From Marmoricola sp. (lineage in GTDB: Bacteria > Actinomycetota > Actinomycetes > Propionibacteriales > Nocardioidaceae), in assembly GCA_025964795.1 (NCBI GenBank), contig JAOPYC010000103.1, positions 1 through 35,103 of the forward strand: a stretch of DNA of 35,103 nucleotides, given 5' to 3'. Shown in pieces: positions 15,393 to 24,832 of the stretch. The notes under the pieces were generated by a model that was not told the DNA's origin, did not search any database, and saw only the letters and a program-made list of their open reading frames with translations. Numbering within the stretch: position 1 is the first letter of the stretch; each line of letters opens with the position of its first letter. The position numbers and the translations under genes were made by a program.

Positions 15393-16235
15393 ATGGCACC
15401 ACCACCCGACTCCCAACGGCTGCCCGAACGGCTGCCGCCCCAGGCGACGATGGGGTTGCTGGAGTACCTCTCGACGCACACCCTCGACGAGGACTACTCC
15501 TTCGTCTCCGAGCGCAAGGCCGGCCGGCCGGCCTCGGAGCCCCGCCGCCGGATCGGTGTCGTCGGCGCCGTGGTGATGGCCGTGTTCGCGGCCCTCGTGG
15601 TCACCGCGGCCGTGCAGACCTCGCGCAACTCCGTCAGCGACGAGCGCGAGCGGCGGGAGCTGGTCGGGCAGGTCAGCGAGGCCCGCCAGCAGCTGGACAG
15701 CGAGCGCGCCCGGCTGGTCGCGCTGCGCGTCGAGTCGGCCACGCTGGAGTCCCGGCAGCTGCGCAGCGACACCTCTGCCCAGGGGCTGCTGAGCACGATC
15801 AAGCTGCTCGGCATCAAGGCCGGCACCGTCCCGGTGCGAGGGCCCGGGGTGCGGATGGTGGCCGACAACGCCCCGGGGGCGGCCAGCGCGCGCAACGAGG
15901 TGCTGGACACCGACCTGCAGAAGCTGGTCAACGGGCTCTGGGAGGCAGGCGCCGAGGCGATCGCCGTGAACGGCCAGCGACTGACCAACCTGAGCACGAT
16001 CCGGCTGGCCGGTGGGGCGATCACGGTCAACGCGCGGTCCTTGAGCCGCCCGTACGTCGTCACCGCGATCGGCAACCGGGACACGCTGCCGGCGCGTTTC
16101 GCAGAAACCTCGAGCGGTCAGGCATGGTTGGACCTGCAGCGCGAGGTCGGCCTGCGGCTGAGCATCACCCCGGTGTCCCTGCTGCGACTTCCCGGCACCG
16201 AGGTGTCACTTCGCTACGTCGACGAGAAGCAGTAG
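15393..16235 (+). CDS. DUF881 membrane-anchored protein, first copy
   Basis: A 280-aa protein. A cytoplasmic N-terminus of about 52 residues is followed by one transmembrane segment at about 54-74, then a charged heptad-like stretch to about residue 120 that probably forms a coiled coil, then the globular DUF881 domain outside the membrane (GTVPVRGPGVRMVADN, VNGLWEAGAEAIAVNGQR). The family is found next to sbp and cell-division genes in Gram-positives; its biochemical function is unknown. It starts one base after the pgsA-like stop. An in-frame ATG at 15450 is possible, but the LDEDY segment upstream of the membrane helix is shared with homologues. By position it equals Rv1823. Confidence 0.85.
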   Translation: MAPPPDSQRLPERLPPQATMGLLEYLSTHTLDEDYSFVSERKAGRPASEPRRRIGVVGAVVMAVFAALVVTAAVQTSRNSVSDERERRELVGQVSEARQQLDSERARLVALRVESATLESRQLRSDTSAQGLLSTIKLLGIKAGTVPVRGPGVRMVADNAPGAASARNEVLDTDLQKLVNGLWEAGAEAIAVNGQRLTNLSTIRLAGGAITVNARSLSRPYVVTAIGNRDTLPARFAETSSGQAWLDLQREVGLRLSITPVSLLRLPGTEVSLRYVDEKQ

Positions 16236-16245
16236 GAGGAGCGGC

Positions 16246-16578
16246 ATGATCGCGGTCATCGGGTTGGTCGTCGGGGTCGTCCTCGGCCTGTTCCTGACCC
16301 CCGACGTGCCCCTCTCCATGGAGCCCTACCTGCCCATCGCCGTGGTCGCCGCGCTCGACGCCGTCTTCGGGGCCTTCCGGGCCTTCCTCGACGGGATCTT
16401 CGACGACAAGGTCTTCGTCATCTCGTTCATCAGTAACGTGCTGATCGCCGCCGTGATCGTGTTCCTCGGCGACAAGCTCGGCGTCGGCGCCCAGCTGTCC
16501 ACCGGTGTGGTGGTCGTCCTCGGCATCCGGATCTTCTCGAACGCGGCCGCCATCCGACGCCACCTCTTCCATGCCTGA
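16246..16578 (+). CDS. sbp: Small basic protein (Sbp, DUF1290)
   Basis: A 110-aa membrane protein with about three hydrophobic segments, starting MIAVIGLVVGVVLGLFL and containing YLPIAVVAALDAVFGAFRA, the hallmark of Sbp/DUF1290. The family is always found beside DUF881 genes, near division or envelope genes, but has no proven activity. A strong AGGAGGA site at 16234-16240 lies 5 nt before the ATG and overlaps the previous stop codon. Its 3' end overlaps the next gene by 8 bases. Positional counterpart: Rv1824. Confidence 0.88.
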   Translation: MIAVIGLVVGVVLGLFLTPDVPLSMEPYLPIAVVAALDAVFGAFRAFLDGIFDDKVFVISFISNVLIAAVIVFLGDKLGVGAQLSTGVVVVLGIRIFSNAAAIRRHLFHA

Positions 16579-17305
16579 CACGCCGCCGTCGGGCCTGGAC
16601 CGGTTGCGTCGCGCCTTCCTGTCGCCCTCGCGTGGACAGGCCGTCGTCGCCGTGCTGGTCGGGCTGCTCGCCTTCGCGGCCGTGACCCAGGCGCGCCTGA
16701 CGGGCAAGGACGACACCTACGCCGGCCTGCGCCAGGCCGAGCTGATCCAGGCGCTCAACGGGCTGCAGTCGGCCTCGCGCAAGGCCGAGCGGGACATCTC
16801 CGACCTCGAGACGACCCGGGACAGCCTGCGCAACAGCTCCCAGCGTCGTACGACGGCCCTCGAGCAGGCGCGCAAGGAGGTGCGCACGCTGAGCGTGCTC
16901 GCCGGCACCGTCCCGGCCACCGGGCCGGGCGTGCGGGTCACCGTCCAGGACCCCAAGGGCGACCTGAGCCTGAACCACCTGCTCGACGGGATCGAGGAGC
17001 TGCGCAACGCCGGCGTCGAGGCGATCGAGATCAACGACCGGGTCCGGGTGATCGCCCAGACGTCGTTCGAGGACGGCCCGGGGGGCGTCCGTGTCGACGG
17101 CGTCGCCCTCAAGCCGCCCTACGTGATCGACGCGATCGGCAACGCCGACACCCTCGCGGGCGCGCTCCAGTTCCAGGGTGGCTTCAGCGACGACGTGAAG
17201 ATGGAGTCGGGCTCGGTGACGGTCAAGAAGTCGGACAAGATCACCATCAAGGTCACCCGGACGCCCGCCAAGCCCCGCTACGCCGAAGCAGTCCCCGGGC
17301 AGTAA
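16571..17305 (+). CDS. DUF881 membrane-anchored protein, second copy
   Basis: A 244-aa paralogue of the gene two positions upstream. It has a short N-terminus, one membrane segment at about 24-42, a coiled-coil-like region to about residue 105 and a DUF881 domain (LAGTVPATGPGVRVTVQD, LDGIEELRNAGVEAIEINDR, PPYVIDAIGNADTLAGAL). The shared GTVP-x5-GPGV signature shows common origin with the first copy. The two probably work together with Sbp at the membrane; this is inference from constant co-occurrence. The ATG at 16571 lies within the end of sbp. Positional counterpart: Rv1825. Confidence 0.87.
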   Translation: MPDTPPSGLDRLRRAFLSPSRGQAVVAVLVGLLAFAAVTQARLTGKDDTYAGLRQAELIQALNGLQSASRKAERDISDLETTRDSLRNSSQRRTTALEQARKEVRTLSVLAGTVPATGPGVRVTVQDPKGDLSLNHLLDGIEELRNAGVEAIEINDRVRVIAQTSFEDGPGGVRVDGVALKPPYVIDAIGNADTLAGALQFQGGFSDDVKMESGSVTVKKSDKITIKVTRTPAKPRYAEAVPGQ

Positions 17306-17313
17306 CCTGCCTT

Positions 17314-17355
17314 GGTGGCGCCTGCCGGACCTCGGCCGGCGCGACTCCCGCCACC
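17314..17355 (+). ncRNA. GC-rich hairpin in the gcvH leader
   Basis: GGTGGC (17314-17319) can pair with GCCACC (17350-17355), enclosing a second stem GCCGG (17324-17328) with CCGGC (17336-17340). A TAACCT -10-like box at 17303-17308 would start transcription just before it. It ends 12 nt before the gcvH GTG, so it could affect ribosome access. It lacks the conserved glycine riboswitch sequences. It may simply be incidental in GC-rich DNA. Confidence 0.3.
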
Positions 17356-17367
17356 TCGAGGAGCAGC

Positions 17368-17751
17368 GTGATTCCCGAAGACCTGAAGTACACCTCCGAG
17401 CACGAGTGGTTGCGCGAGCCCGGTCAGGCCGAGGGCTCGGTCCGGGTCGGCATCACCGACTTCGCGCAGGACGCCCTGGGCGACATCGTGTTCGTGCAGC
17501 TGCCCGACGTGGGCGAGACCGTCACCTCCGGTGCCGTGGTCGGCGAGCTGGAGTCGACCAAGTCGGTCAGCGAGGTCTACGCCCCCCTGGGTGGGGAGAT
17601 AGTGGCCCGCAACGAGGCTCTCGACGCCACCCCCGAGCTGGTGAACACCGACCCCTACGGCGACGGCTGGCTCTTCGAGATCGTGGCGGACAACAGCGGA
17701 TCGGCCGATCTTCTGGACTCGGCGGCCTACCAGGCCACCCTCGAGGCCTGA
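17368..17751 (+). CDS. gcvH: Glycine cleavage system H protein
   Basis: A 127-aa lipoyl carrier protein. Lys65 in ELESTKSVSEVYAP is the lipoylation site. The N-terminal EDLKYTSEHEWLR and the DPYGDGWLFEI segment are family signatures. H protein shuttles the aminomethyl group from the P protein to T and L proteins during glycine breakdown. The GTG start follows GAGGAG. gcvP lies 3 kb downstream within the same syntenic block, while gcvT and lpd are not in the window. Positional counterpart: Rv1826. Confidence 0.95.
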   Translation: MIPEDLKYTSEHEWLREPGQAEGSVRVGITDFAQDALGDIVFVQLPDVGETVTSGAVVGELESTKSVSEVYAPLGGEIVARNEALDATPELVNTDPYGDGWLFEIVADNSGSADLLDSAAYQATLEA

Positions 17752-17814
17752 GTCGGCGCAAAACTCCGTTCGGGTCGTTCGAACCGTTGCCGTGCGCTGG
17801 TAGGTTGACGCCAG

Positions 17815-17845
17815 AACCCTGACCCTTCACTGAGGCTTCAGGGTT
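17815..17845 (+). repeat. Inverted repeat in the FHA gene leader
   Basis: AACCCTGA (17815-17822) pairs with TCAGGGTT (17838-17845) across a 15-nt loop, in the 147-bp gap between gcvH and the FHA gene. No T-run follows, so it is not a standard terminator. It could be an attenuator, a regulator site or an RNA processing site. Confidence 0.4.
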
Positions 17846-17898
17846 TCGACCGGAACGGCCAACCAGAAACCGCTCATCAGGACGGGGAGATCGACGAC

Positions 17899-18423
17899 AT
17901 GCCCTTTTGCTCGCAGTGCGGCAGCCAGAACTCCGAGACCTCCAAGTTCTGCTCGCAGTGCGGCAGCCCGCTGACCCCAGCCGCCAGTGAGTCGACGCCC
18001 ACCGACGCCACCGCCACGATCACCTTCGGTGCCCCGGCGAAGGCCGAGGCCGACGACCGGGCGCTGAACGCCGCCGACGCCGCCGCCGTGGACGCCCTGC
18101 CGGCCCGAAGCGCCCTGCTCGTCGTTCAGCGCGGCCCGGGAGCGGGCAGCCGCTACCTGCTCGACACCGACCTCTCCACGGTGGGTCGCCACCCCGAGAG
18201 CGACATCTTCCTCGACGACATCACCGTCTCCCGCAGGCACGTGGAGTTCCGGCGCGAGGCCCCCGATGCGGGAGGCTCGTTCCGGGTCCACGACGTCGGC
18301 AGCCTCAACGGCACATACCTCAACGGCGACCGCGTCGACGACGCCGAGCTGCAGAACGGGGACGAGGTCCGCATCGGCAAGTTCCGGCTGATCTTCTTCG
18401 CCAGTGACGTGAAGGACAGCTGA
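17899..18423 (+). CDS. garA: FHA-domain regulator, GarA/OdhI-like with N-terminal zinc ribbon
   Basis: A 174-aa protein. Residues 4-22 form a CxxC-x13-CxxC zinc ribbon (CSQCG twice). A linker contains TDATATITFG (35-44), in the place of the phosphorylated ETTS motif of mycobacterial GarA. From residue 70 the FHA domain is very similar to GarA: GRHPESDIFLDD, SRRHVEF (111-117) and NGTYLNGD (137-144). GarA and OdhI bind and inhibit 2-oxoglutarate dehydrogenase and control glutamate metabolism until phosphorylated by PknB/PknG-type kinases. A similar role is likely. The zinc ribbon is absent from GarA itself and may add a partner or redox input. Positional counterpart: Rv1827. Confidence 0.85.
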   Translation: MPFCSQCGSQNSETSKFCSQCGSPLTPAASESTPTDATATITFGAPAKAEADDRALNAADAAAVDALPARSALLVVQRGPGAGSRYLLDTDLSTVGRHPESDIFLDDITVSRRHVEFRREAPDAGGSFRVHDVGSLNGTYLNGDRVDDAELQNGDEVRIGKFRLIFFASDVKDS

Positions 18424-18425
18424 GC

Positions 18426-19160
18426 GTGCGCCAGGCGACCCAGAAGGTCGGTCGCATCACGATCGGGCAGGCTGTCGCCGACCTGAAGGCGGAGTTCCCG
18501 GACGTCGACATCAAGGAGTCGAAGATCCGGCACCTCGAGAACGAGGGCCTGGTCGAGCCGGAGCGCACCCCGTCGGGCTACCGGAAGTACTCCGTGGAGG
18601 ACATGGAGAAGCTGCGCTACATCATCCGGGCGCAGCGCGAGCACTACCTGCCGCTGCGGGTCATCAAGGAGCACCTCGAGGCGCTCGACCGGGGGCTGGA
18701 GCCGCCGCCACTCAGCGGGTCGCCGAGCATCCCCGGCGGGCTGATGACCAACCCGGCGCCCGGTGTGGAGTCGCTGCTGTCCGGTCACTCCGACGTCCGC
18801 ATCTCCCGACGTGAGCTCGTCAAGACCGCCGAGATCACCGAGGAGACCCTCGACGCCCTGGAGAACTACGGGCTGGTGAAGCCCCGTCCGGGCTCGAAGC
18901 ACTACGACGCCGACGCCCTGGTCATCGCCAAGGTGGCCGGTGAGCTGGCGGCCTACGGCATCGAGCCGCGGCACCTGCGCTCGTTCAAGACCGCGGCCGA
19001 CCGCGAGGTGGGGCTGATGGAGCAGGTCGTCTCGCCGATCCGGCGCAGCCGTGAGGACGGCGCCGAGGGCCGGGCCGCCCAGACGATGGACGAGATGGCC
19101 GTGCTCTCGGTGCGGCTGCACGCCGTGCTGGTGAAGTCGGGCCTGCGGTCCCTGCGCTGA
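18426..19160 (+). CDS. ftsR: MerR-family regulator, FtsR type (Rv1828 counterpart)
   Basis: A 244-aa protein with an N-terminal MerR winged helix (TIGQAVADLKAEFPDVDIKE, then SKIRHLENEGLVEPERTPSG and YRKYSVEDMEKLRYI). After a Gly/Pro-rich linker comes a second region with a similar helix pattern (RISRRELVKTAEITEETLDA, then LENYGLVKP). This two-part layout matches Rv1828 and C. glutamicum FtsR, an activator of ftsZ. No Cys-rich metal-binding loop is seen. It starts at GTG 18426, three bases after the FHA stop, so it is co-transcribed. The name follows the family and the conserved gene order; target genes here are untested. Confidence 0.82.
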   Translation: MRQATQKVGRITIGQAVADLKAEFPDVDIKESKIRHLENEGLVEPERTPSGYRKYSVEDMEKLRYIIRAQREHYLPLRVIKEHLEALDRGLEPPPLSGSPSIPGGLMTNPAPGVESLLSGHSDVRISRRELVKTAEITEETLDALENYGLVKPRPGSKHYDADALVIAKVAGELAAYGIEPRHLRSFKTAADREVGLMEQVVSPIRRSREDGAEGRAAQTMDEMAVLSVRLHAVLVKSGLRSLR

Positions 19161-19177
19161 CCTGACCGGCTGCGCAG

Positions 19178-19183
19178 TAGGGT
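19178..19183 (+). promoter_or_regulatory. Candidate -10 box for leaderless bifunctional-nuclease gene (TAGGGT)
   Basis: TAGGGT ends 6 nt before the GTG at 19190. No Shine-Dalgarno sequence is present in the 29-bp gap, so an internal leaderless promoter is plausible. Confidence 0.45.
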
Positions 19184-19189
19184 GAAGCC

Positions 19190-19675
19190 GTGCGCGAGGT
19201 CGAGGTCGTCGGAGTCCGGGTGGAGATGCCGTCCAACCAGCCCATCGTGCTCCTGAGGGAGCTGATGGGCGAGCGGTACCTGCCCATCTGGATCGGCGCC
19301 GTGGAGGCGACCGCGATCGCGTTCGCCCAGCAGGGCGTCGTCCCGCCGCGCCCGCTGACCCACGACCTGCTGCGTGACGTCCTGGAGGCGACCGGCAACG
19401 AGGTCGCGGAGATCCGGATCACCGAGATGCGCGACAACGTCTTCTACGCCTCCCTGGTGCTGGCCTCCGGCGTCGAGGTCAGCGCCCGGCCCTCCGACTC
19501 GATCGCCCAGGCGCTGCGCACCGGGTCCAAGATCGTCTGCTCCGAGGAGCTGCTCGACGACGCGGGCATCCTGGTCCCCGACGAGCAGGAGGACGAGGTG
19601 GAGAAGTTCCGCGAGTTCCTCGACCACGTCTCGCCCGAGGACTTCGACAAGGGCCAGGGTCTGCCGCCCGCCTGA
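19190..19675 (+). CDS. Bifunctional nuclease family protein (DUF151)
   Basis: A 161-aa protein starting MREVEVVGVRVEMPSNQPIV and containing LLRELMGERYLPIWIGAVEA followed by TAIAFAQQG, the core of the DUF151/BFN domain. A plant member was reported to have DNase and RNase activity; the bacterial role is not settled. An acidic tail follows the domain. It keeps a fixed place between two MerR genes, as in M. tuberculosis (Rv1829), so it may be functionally tied to them. The GTG start is chosen because it immediately precedes the conserved first strand. Confidence 0.85.
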   Translation: MREVEVVGVRVEMPSNQPIVLLRELMGERYLPIWIGAVEATAIAFAQQGVVPPRPLTHDLLRDVLEATGNEVAEIRITEMRDNVFYASLVLASGVEVSARPSDSIAQALRTGSKIVCSEELLDDAGILVPDEQEDEVEKFREFLDHVSPEDFDKGQGLPPA

Positions 19676-19689
19676 GTCACGCTCAAGGC

Positions 19690-19704
19690 TCAAGTTCTAC
19701 TTGA
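19690..19704. promoter_or_regulatory. Palindrome upstream of the second MerR gene
   Basis: TCAAGT-TCT-ACTTGA has perfect 6-bp arms. It lies in the 202-bp, relatively AT-rich gap 19676-19877, which also carries further CTCAAG copies (19682-19687 and 19742-19747). MerR-type sites are inverted repeats of this general kind, so it is a candidate autoregulatory operator for this gene or a site for the neighbouring FtsR. Inference only. Confidence 0.4.
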
Positions 19705-19819
19705 AGGTTAAGCCGACACGCCGCGGCGGTCTTTGACCAACCCTCAAGCGGGGGTTTACCTTCGCAATGTCTTCGCTGTAACTCCAAGGCTGCGATTCTC
19801 CTGATTCACCTCAGGCAGG

Positions 19820-19846
19820 AACCCCCAGCCGCCCTTCCCGGGGGTT
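19820..19846 (+). repeat. Inverted repeat in the leader of the second MerR gene
   Basis: AACCCCC (19820-19826) pairs with GGGGGTT (19840-19846) over a 13-nt C-rich loop. It ends 21 nt before the GGAGG ribosome-binding site at 19868-19872. No T-run follows, so a terminator is unlikely; it could shape the leader of the mRNA. Confidence 0.4.
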
Positions 19847-19877
19847 ACGCTCAGTGGAGCTGACTTCGGAGGTAACA

Positions 19878-20471
19878 GTGGGCACGAAGAACGATCCCCT
19901 TGCAGACAAGGTCGCGCTCGACGCGGCGCTGCACGCCGAGGAGCAGGGCCTGCTCTTCGACGACGACGTCTCGACGTTGCCCCAGGACCTGGGCTACCGC
20001 GGGCCGACGGCCTGCAGCGCGGCCGGCATCACCTACCGCCAGCTCGACTACTGGGCCCGCACCGGCCTGGTGGAGCCGACCGTGCGGGGGGCGACCGGCT
20101 CCGGCACCCAGCGGCTCTACGGGTTCCGCGACATCTTGCTGCTCAAGGTGATCAAGCGGCTGCTCGACGCCGGCATCACGCTGCAGCAGATCCGCACCGC
20201 GGAGGCGCACCACCGGGCCCGCGGCACCGACGACCTGACCCGGGTCACCTTGATGAGCGACGGCGCCACGGTCTACGAGTGCACCAGCAACGACGAGGTC
20301 ATCGACCTGCTCCAGGGCGGGCAGGGCGTCTTCGGGATCGCCATCGGGGGAGTGTGGCGAGAGATCGAGGGGTCCCTCGCCGACCTGCCGTCCGAGCGCA
20401 CCGCCGAGGCCGAGGCCGAGCTGGCCAGCGACGAGCTGGCCGCGCGGCGCAAGGCCCGGATGACCGGCTGA
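19878..20471 (+). CDS. MerR-family regulator, ResR/McdR type (Rv1830 counterpart)
   Basis: A 197-aa protein. The MerR helix-turn-helix core is TACSAAGITYRQLDYWARTG followed by LVEPTV and GSGTQRLYGFRDILLLKVIK, preceded by about 45 acidic residues. The C-terminal half (VYECTSNDEVIDLLQGGQGV followed by FGIAIGGVWREIEG) matches Rv1830, known as ResR in M. tuberculosis and McdR in M. smegmatis, linked to cell division and growth control. The GTG at 19878 is chosen because GGAGG lies 5 nt upstream; an in-frame start at 19854 has no such site. It immediately precedes the glycine riboswitch. Confidence 0.83.
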   Translation: MGTKNDPLADKVALDAALHAEEQGLLFDDDVSTLPQDLGYRGPTACSAAGITYRQLDYWARTGLVEPTVRGATGSGTQRLYGFRDILLLKVIKRLLDAGITLQQIRTAEAHHRARGTDDLTRVTLMSDGATVYECTSNDEVIDLLQGGQGVFGIAIGGVWREIEGSLADLPSERTAEAEAELASDELAARRKARMTG

Positions 20472-20494
20472 GCGGTCCGCTCCTCCGAGGCTGG

Positions 20495-20500
20495 TAGATT
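20495..20500 (+). promoter_or_regulatory. Candidate extended -10 promoter of the gcvP riboswitch transcript (TAGATT)
   Basis: TGG-TAGATT is an extended -10 element (TGN before the hexamer), 24 nt before the first conserved riboswitch bases. The -35 region is not recognisable. Transcription would start near 20507. Confidence 0.45.
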
Positions 20501-20519
20501 TGTCCCTGCTGACAAACCC

Positions 20520-20613
20520 GCACGGGAGAGTTCCCGGTCCGGCTCACCGAGTCGACCGGGACGCCGAAGGGGCAACTCCTCCCATCAACCTCTCAGGCTT
20601 CAGGACCGTGCAG
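20520..20613 (+). ncRNA. Glycine riboswitch aptamer upstream of gcvP
   Basis: The conserved elements of the glycine aptamer occur in order: GGGAGAG (20524-20530), a variable stem pairing CCCGGTC with GACCGGG, GCCGAAGGGGCAAC (20563-20576) and CAACCTCTCAGG (20586-20597), whose CTCTC closes the P1 stem with GGGAGAG. A hairpin ACGAC-GGC-GTCGT (20631-20643) follows and could belong to the expression platform. I see one clear aptamer; a second tandem aptamer is not evident. It lies 90 nt upstream of gcvP, so it very probably turns gcvP on or off according to glycine level. Confidence 0.85.
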
Positions 20614-20701
20614 GCTGGCACTCAGGAGCGACGACGGCGTCGTGACTGACGGGAGGCGTCCTCACCGATGACCGGTAGACCGCCTCACGACCTGGAGTGA
20701 C

Positions 20702-23566
<2,865 letters not shown>

Positions 23567-23568
23567 GC

Positions 23569-24831
23569 ATGCGCGACACCCACTACCAGGCGGTCCTCGA
23601 CCGCTACCAGGCCGAGCGCCGCCTGCCCTCGGTGGTCGCCGGTGTCCTGTCGGGGCGCGACCTCGTCTGGACCGGGACGGCCGGGGCGCAGACGGACACC
23701 GACACGCAGTACCGGATCGGGTCGATCACCAAGACGATGACGGCCGTGCTGGTGATGCAGTGCCGCGACGACGGACTGCTCTCCCTCGACGACGCGATCG
23801 GGCGGTTCCTGCCGGAGACCGGCTACGCGTCGGCCACGGTGCGCTCGCTGCTCGCGCACGTCTCCGGGATGCAGAGCGAGCCGGCGGGGCCCTGGTGGGA
23901 GCGGTCTCCCGGGGTCTCGGTCGACGAGTTGCTCGCGGCCAACGACGGGTCCGGGGCCGTGTTCGGCCCGGGGGAGCACTACCACTACAGCAACCTCGCG
24001 TTCGGGCTGCTCGGCGAGGCCGTGGCCCGGCTGCGCGGTGCATCGTGGTTCTCGCTGGTGCAGGAGCGGGTGCTCGACCCGTTGGGGATGGCGCGGACGT
24101 CGTACCTCCCGCAGGCGCCGTACGCCCCGGGGCTGAGCGTGCACCACCTCGCCTCGACCCTCACCGAGGAGCCGCTGCACGACACCGGCGCCATGGCGCC
24201 CGCAGGCCAGGTCTGGAGCACGCTGTCCGACCTCGCCCTGTTCGCGGGCTTCGTCGGCGAGGGCGACCCCGACGTGCTGGCCCCGCGGACCCTGGCCGAG
24301 ATGCGGCAGCCGGTGCCGCCGGCGATCGACTACGGGCTCGGCGTACGCCTGGTGCCGTACGCCGCCGGCGTGCTCGCCGGCCACACCGGCTCGATGCCCG
24401 GCTTCCAGTCGACCGCCTTCGCCGACCCGCTCAACCACGTCGGCGTGGTGGCCCTGACCAATGCCACCACCGGCTTCTCCGGCTCGGAGCTGGCCCTGGC
24501 GTTCCTGGGTGACCACACGCCTGCGGCGATGAAGCCGTGGCGTCCCGCGGAGTCGGTGCCGGGGTGGGCACGGGAGCTGCTGGGCTACTGGCACTGGGGA
24601 AACTCGGCCTACGAGGTGCGCTGGAACGACGACCGCCTCGAGTGGCGCGACCTGGCCCGCGGCGCCCTGGCCGAGCAGTTCGGCCTGTCCGGCGACCGCA
24701 TCCTCGGCCTGGCCGGCTACCACCACGGCGAGACCCTCCACGTCGTACGACGCGAGGACGGGACGGTCGACCACCTCGAGTGCGCGACGTTCGTCTACAC
24801 CCGCGAGCCGTACGCGACACTGGCCCGCTGA
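23569..24831 (+). CDS. Serine hydrolase of the beta-lactamase/class C family
   Basis: A 420-aa protein. Catalytic motifs are SITK (Ser52-Lys55), YSN (Tyr140-Asn142) and HTGS in GHTGSMPG, in the order of class C beta-lactamases and DD-peptidases. It lacks a signal peptide, so it should be cytoplasmic and is more likely an esterase or peptidase than a drug-resistance enzyme. Residues after about 325 form an extra domain with WNDDRLEWRD, resembling the lipocalin-like C-terminal domain of some such hydrolases. It begins two bases after gcvP and would be co-transcribed, perhaps under riboswitch control. The substrate is unknown. Confidence 0.82.
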   Translation: MRDTHYQAVLDRYQAERRLPSVVAGVLSGRDLVWTGTAGAQTDTDTQYRIGSITKTMTAVLVMQCRDDGLLSLDDAIGRFLPETGYASATVRSLLAHVSGMQSEPAGPWWERSPGVSVDELLAANDGSGAVFGPGEHYHYSNLAFGLLGEAVARLRGASWFSLVQERVLDPLGMARTSYLPQAPYAPGLSVHHLASTLTEEPLHDTGAMAPAGQVWSTLSDLALFAGFVGEGDPDVLAPRTLAEMRQPVPPAIDYGLGVRLVPYAAGVLAGHTGSMPGFQSTAFADPLNHVGVVALTNATTGFSGSELALAFLGDHTPAAMKPWRPAESVPGWARELLGYWHWGNSAYEVRWNDDRLEWRDLARGALAEQFGLSGDRILGLAGYHHGETLHVVRREDGTVDHLECATFVYTREPYATLAR

Positions 24832-24832
24832 C

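Noticed and set aside
17815-17845. Rho-independent terminator after gcvH
   Set aside because: The stem is only moderately stable, the loop is 15 nt and no T-run follows; listed only as an inverted repeat.
19690-19704. SoxR box
   Set aside because: The half-sites resemble it, but the spacing differs from the known SoxR box and no SoxR-type Cys cluster is found in the adjacent MerR proteins.
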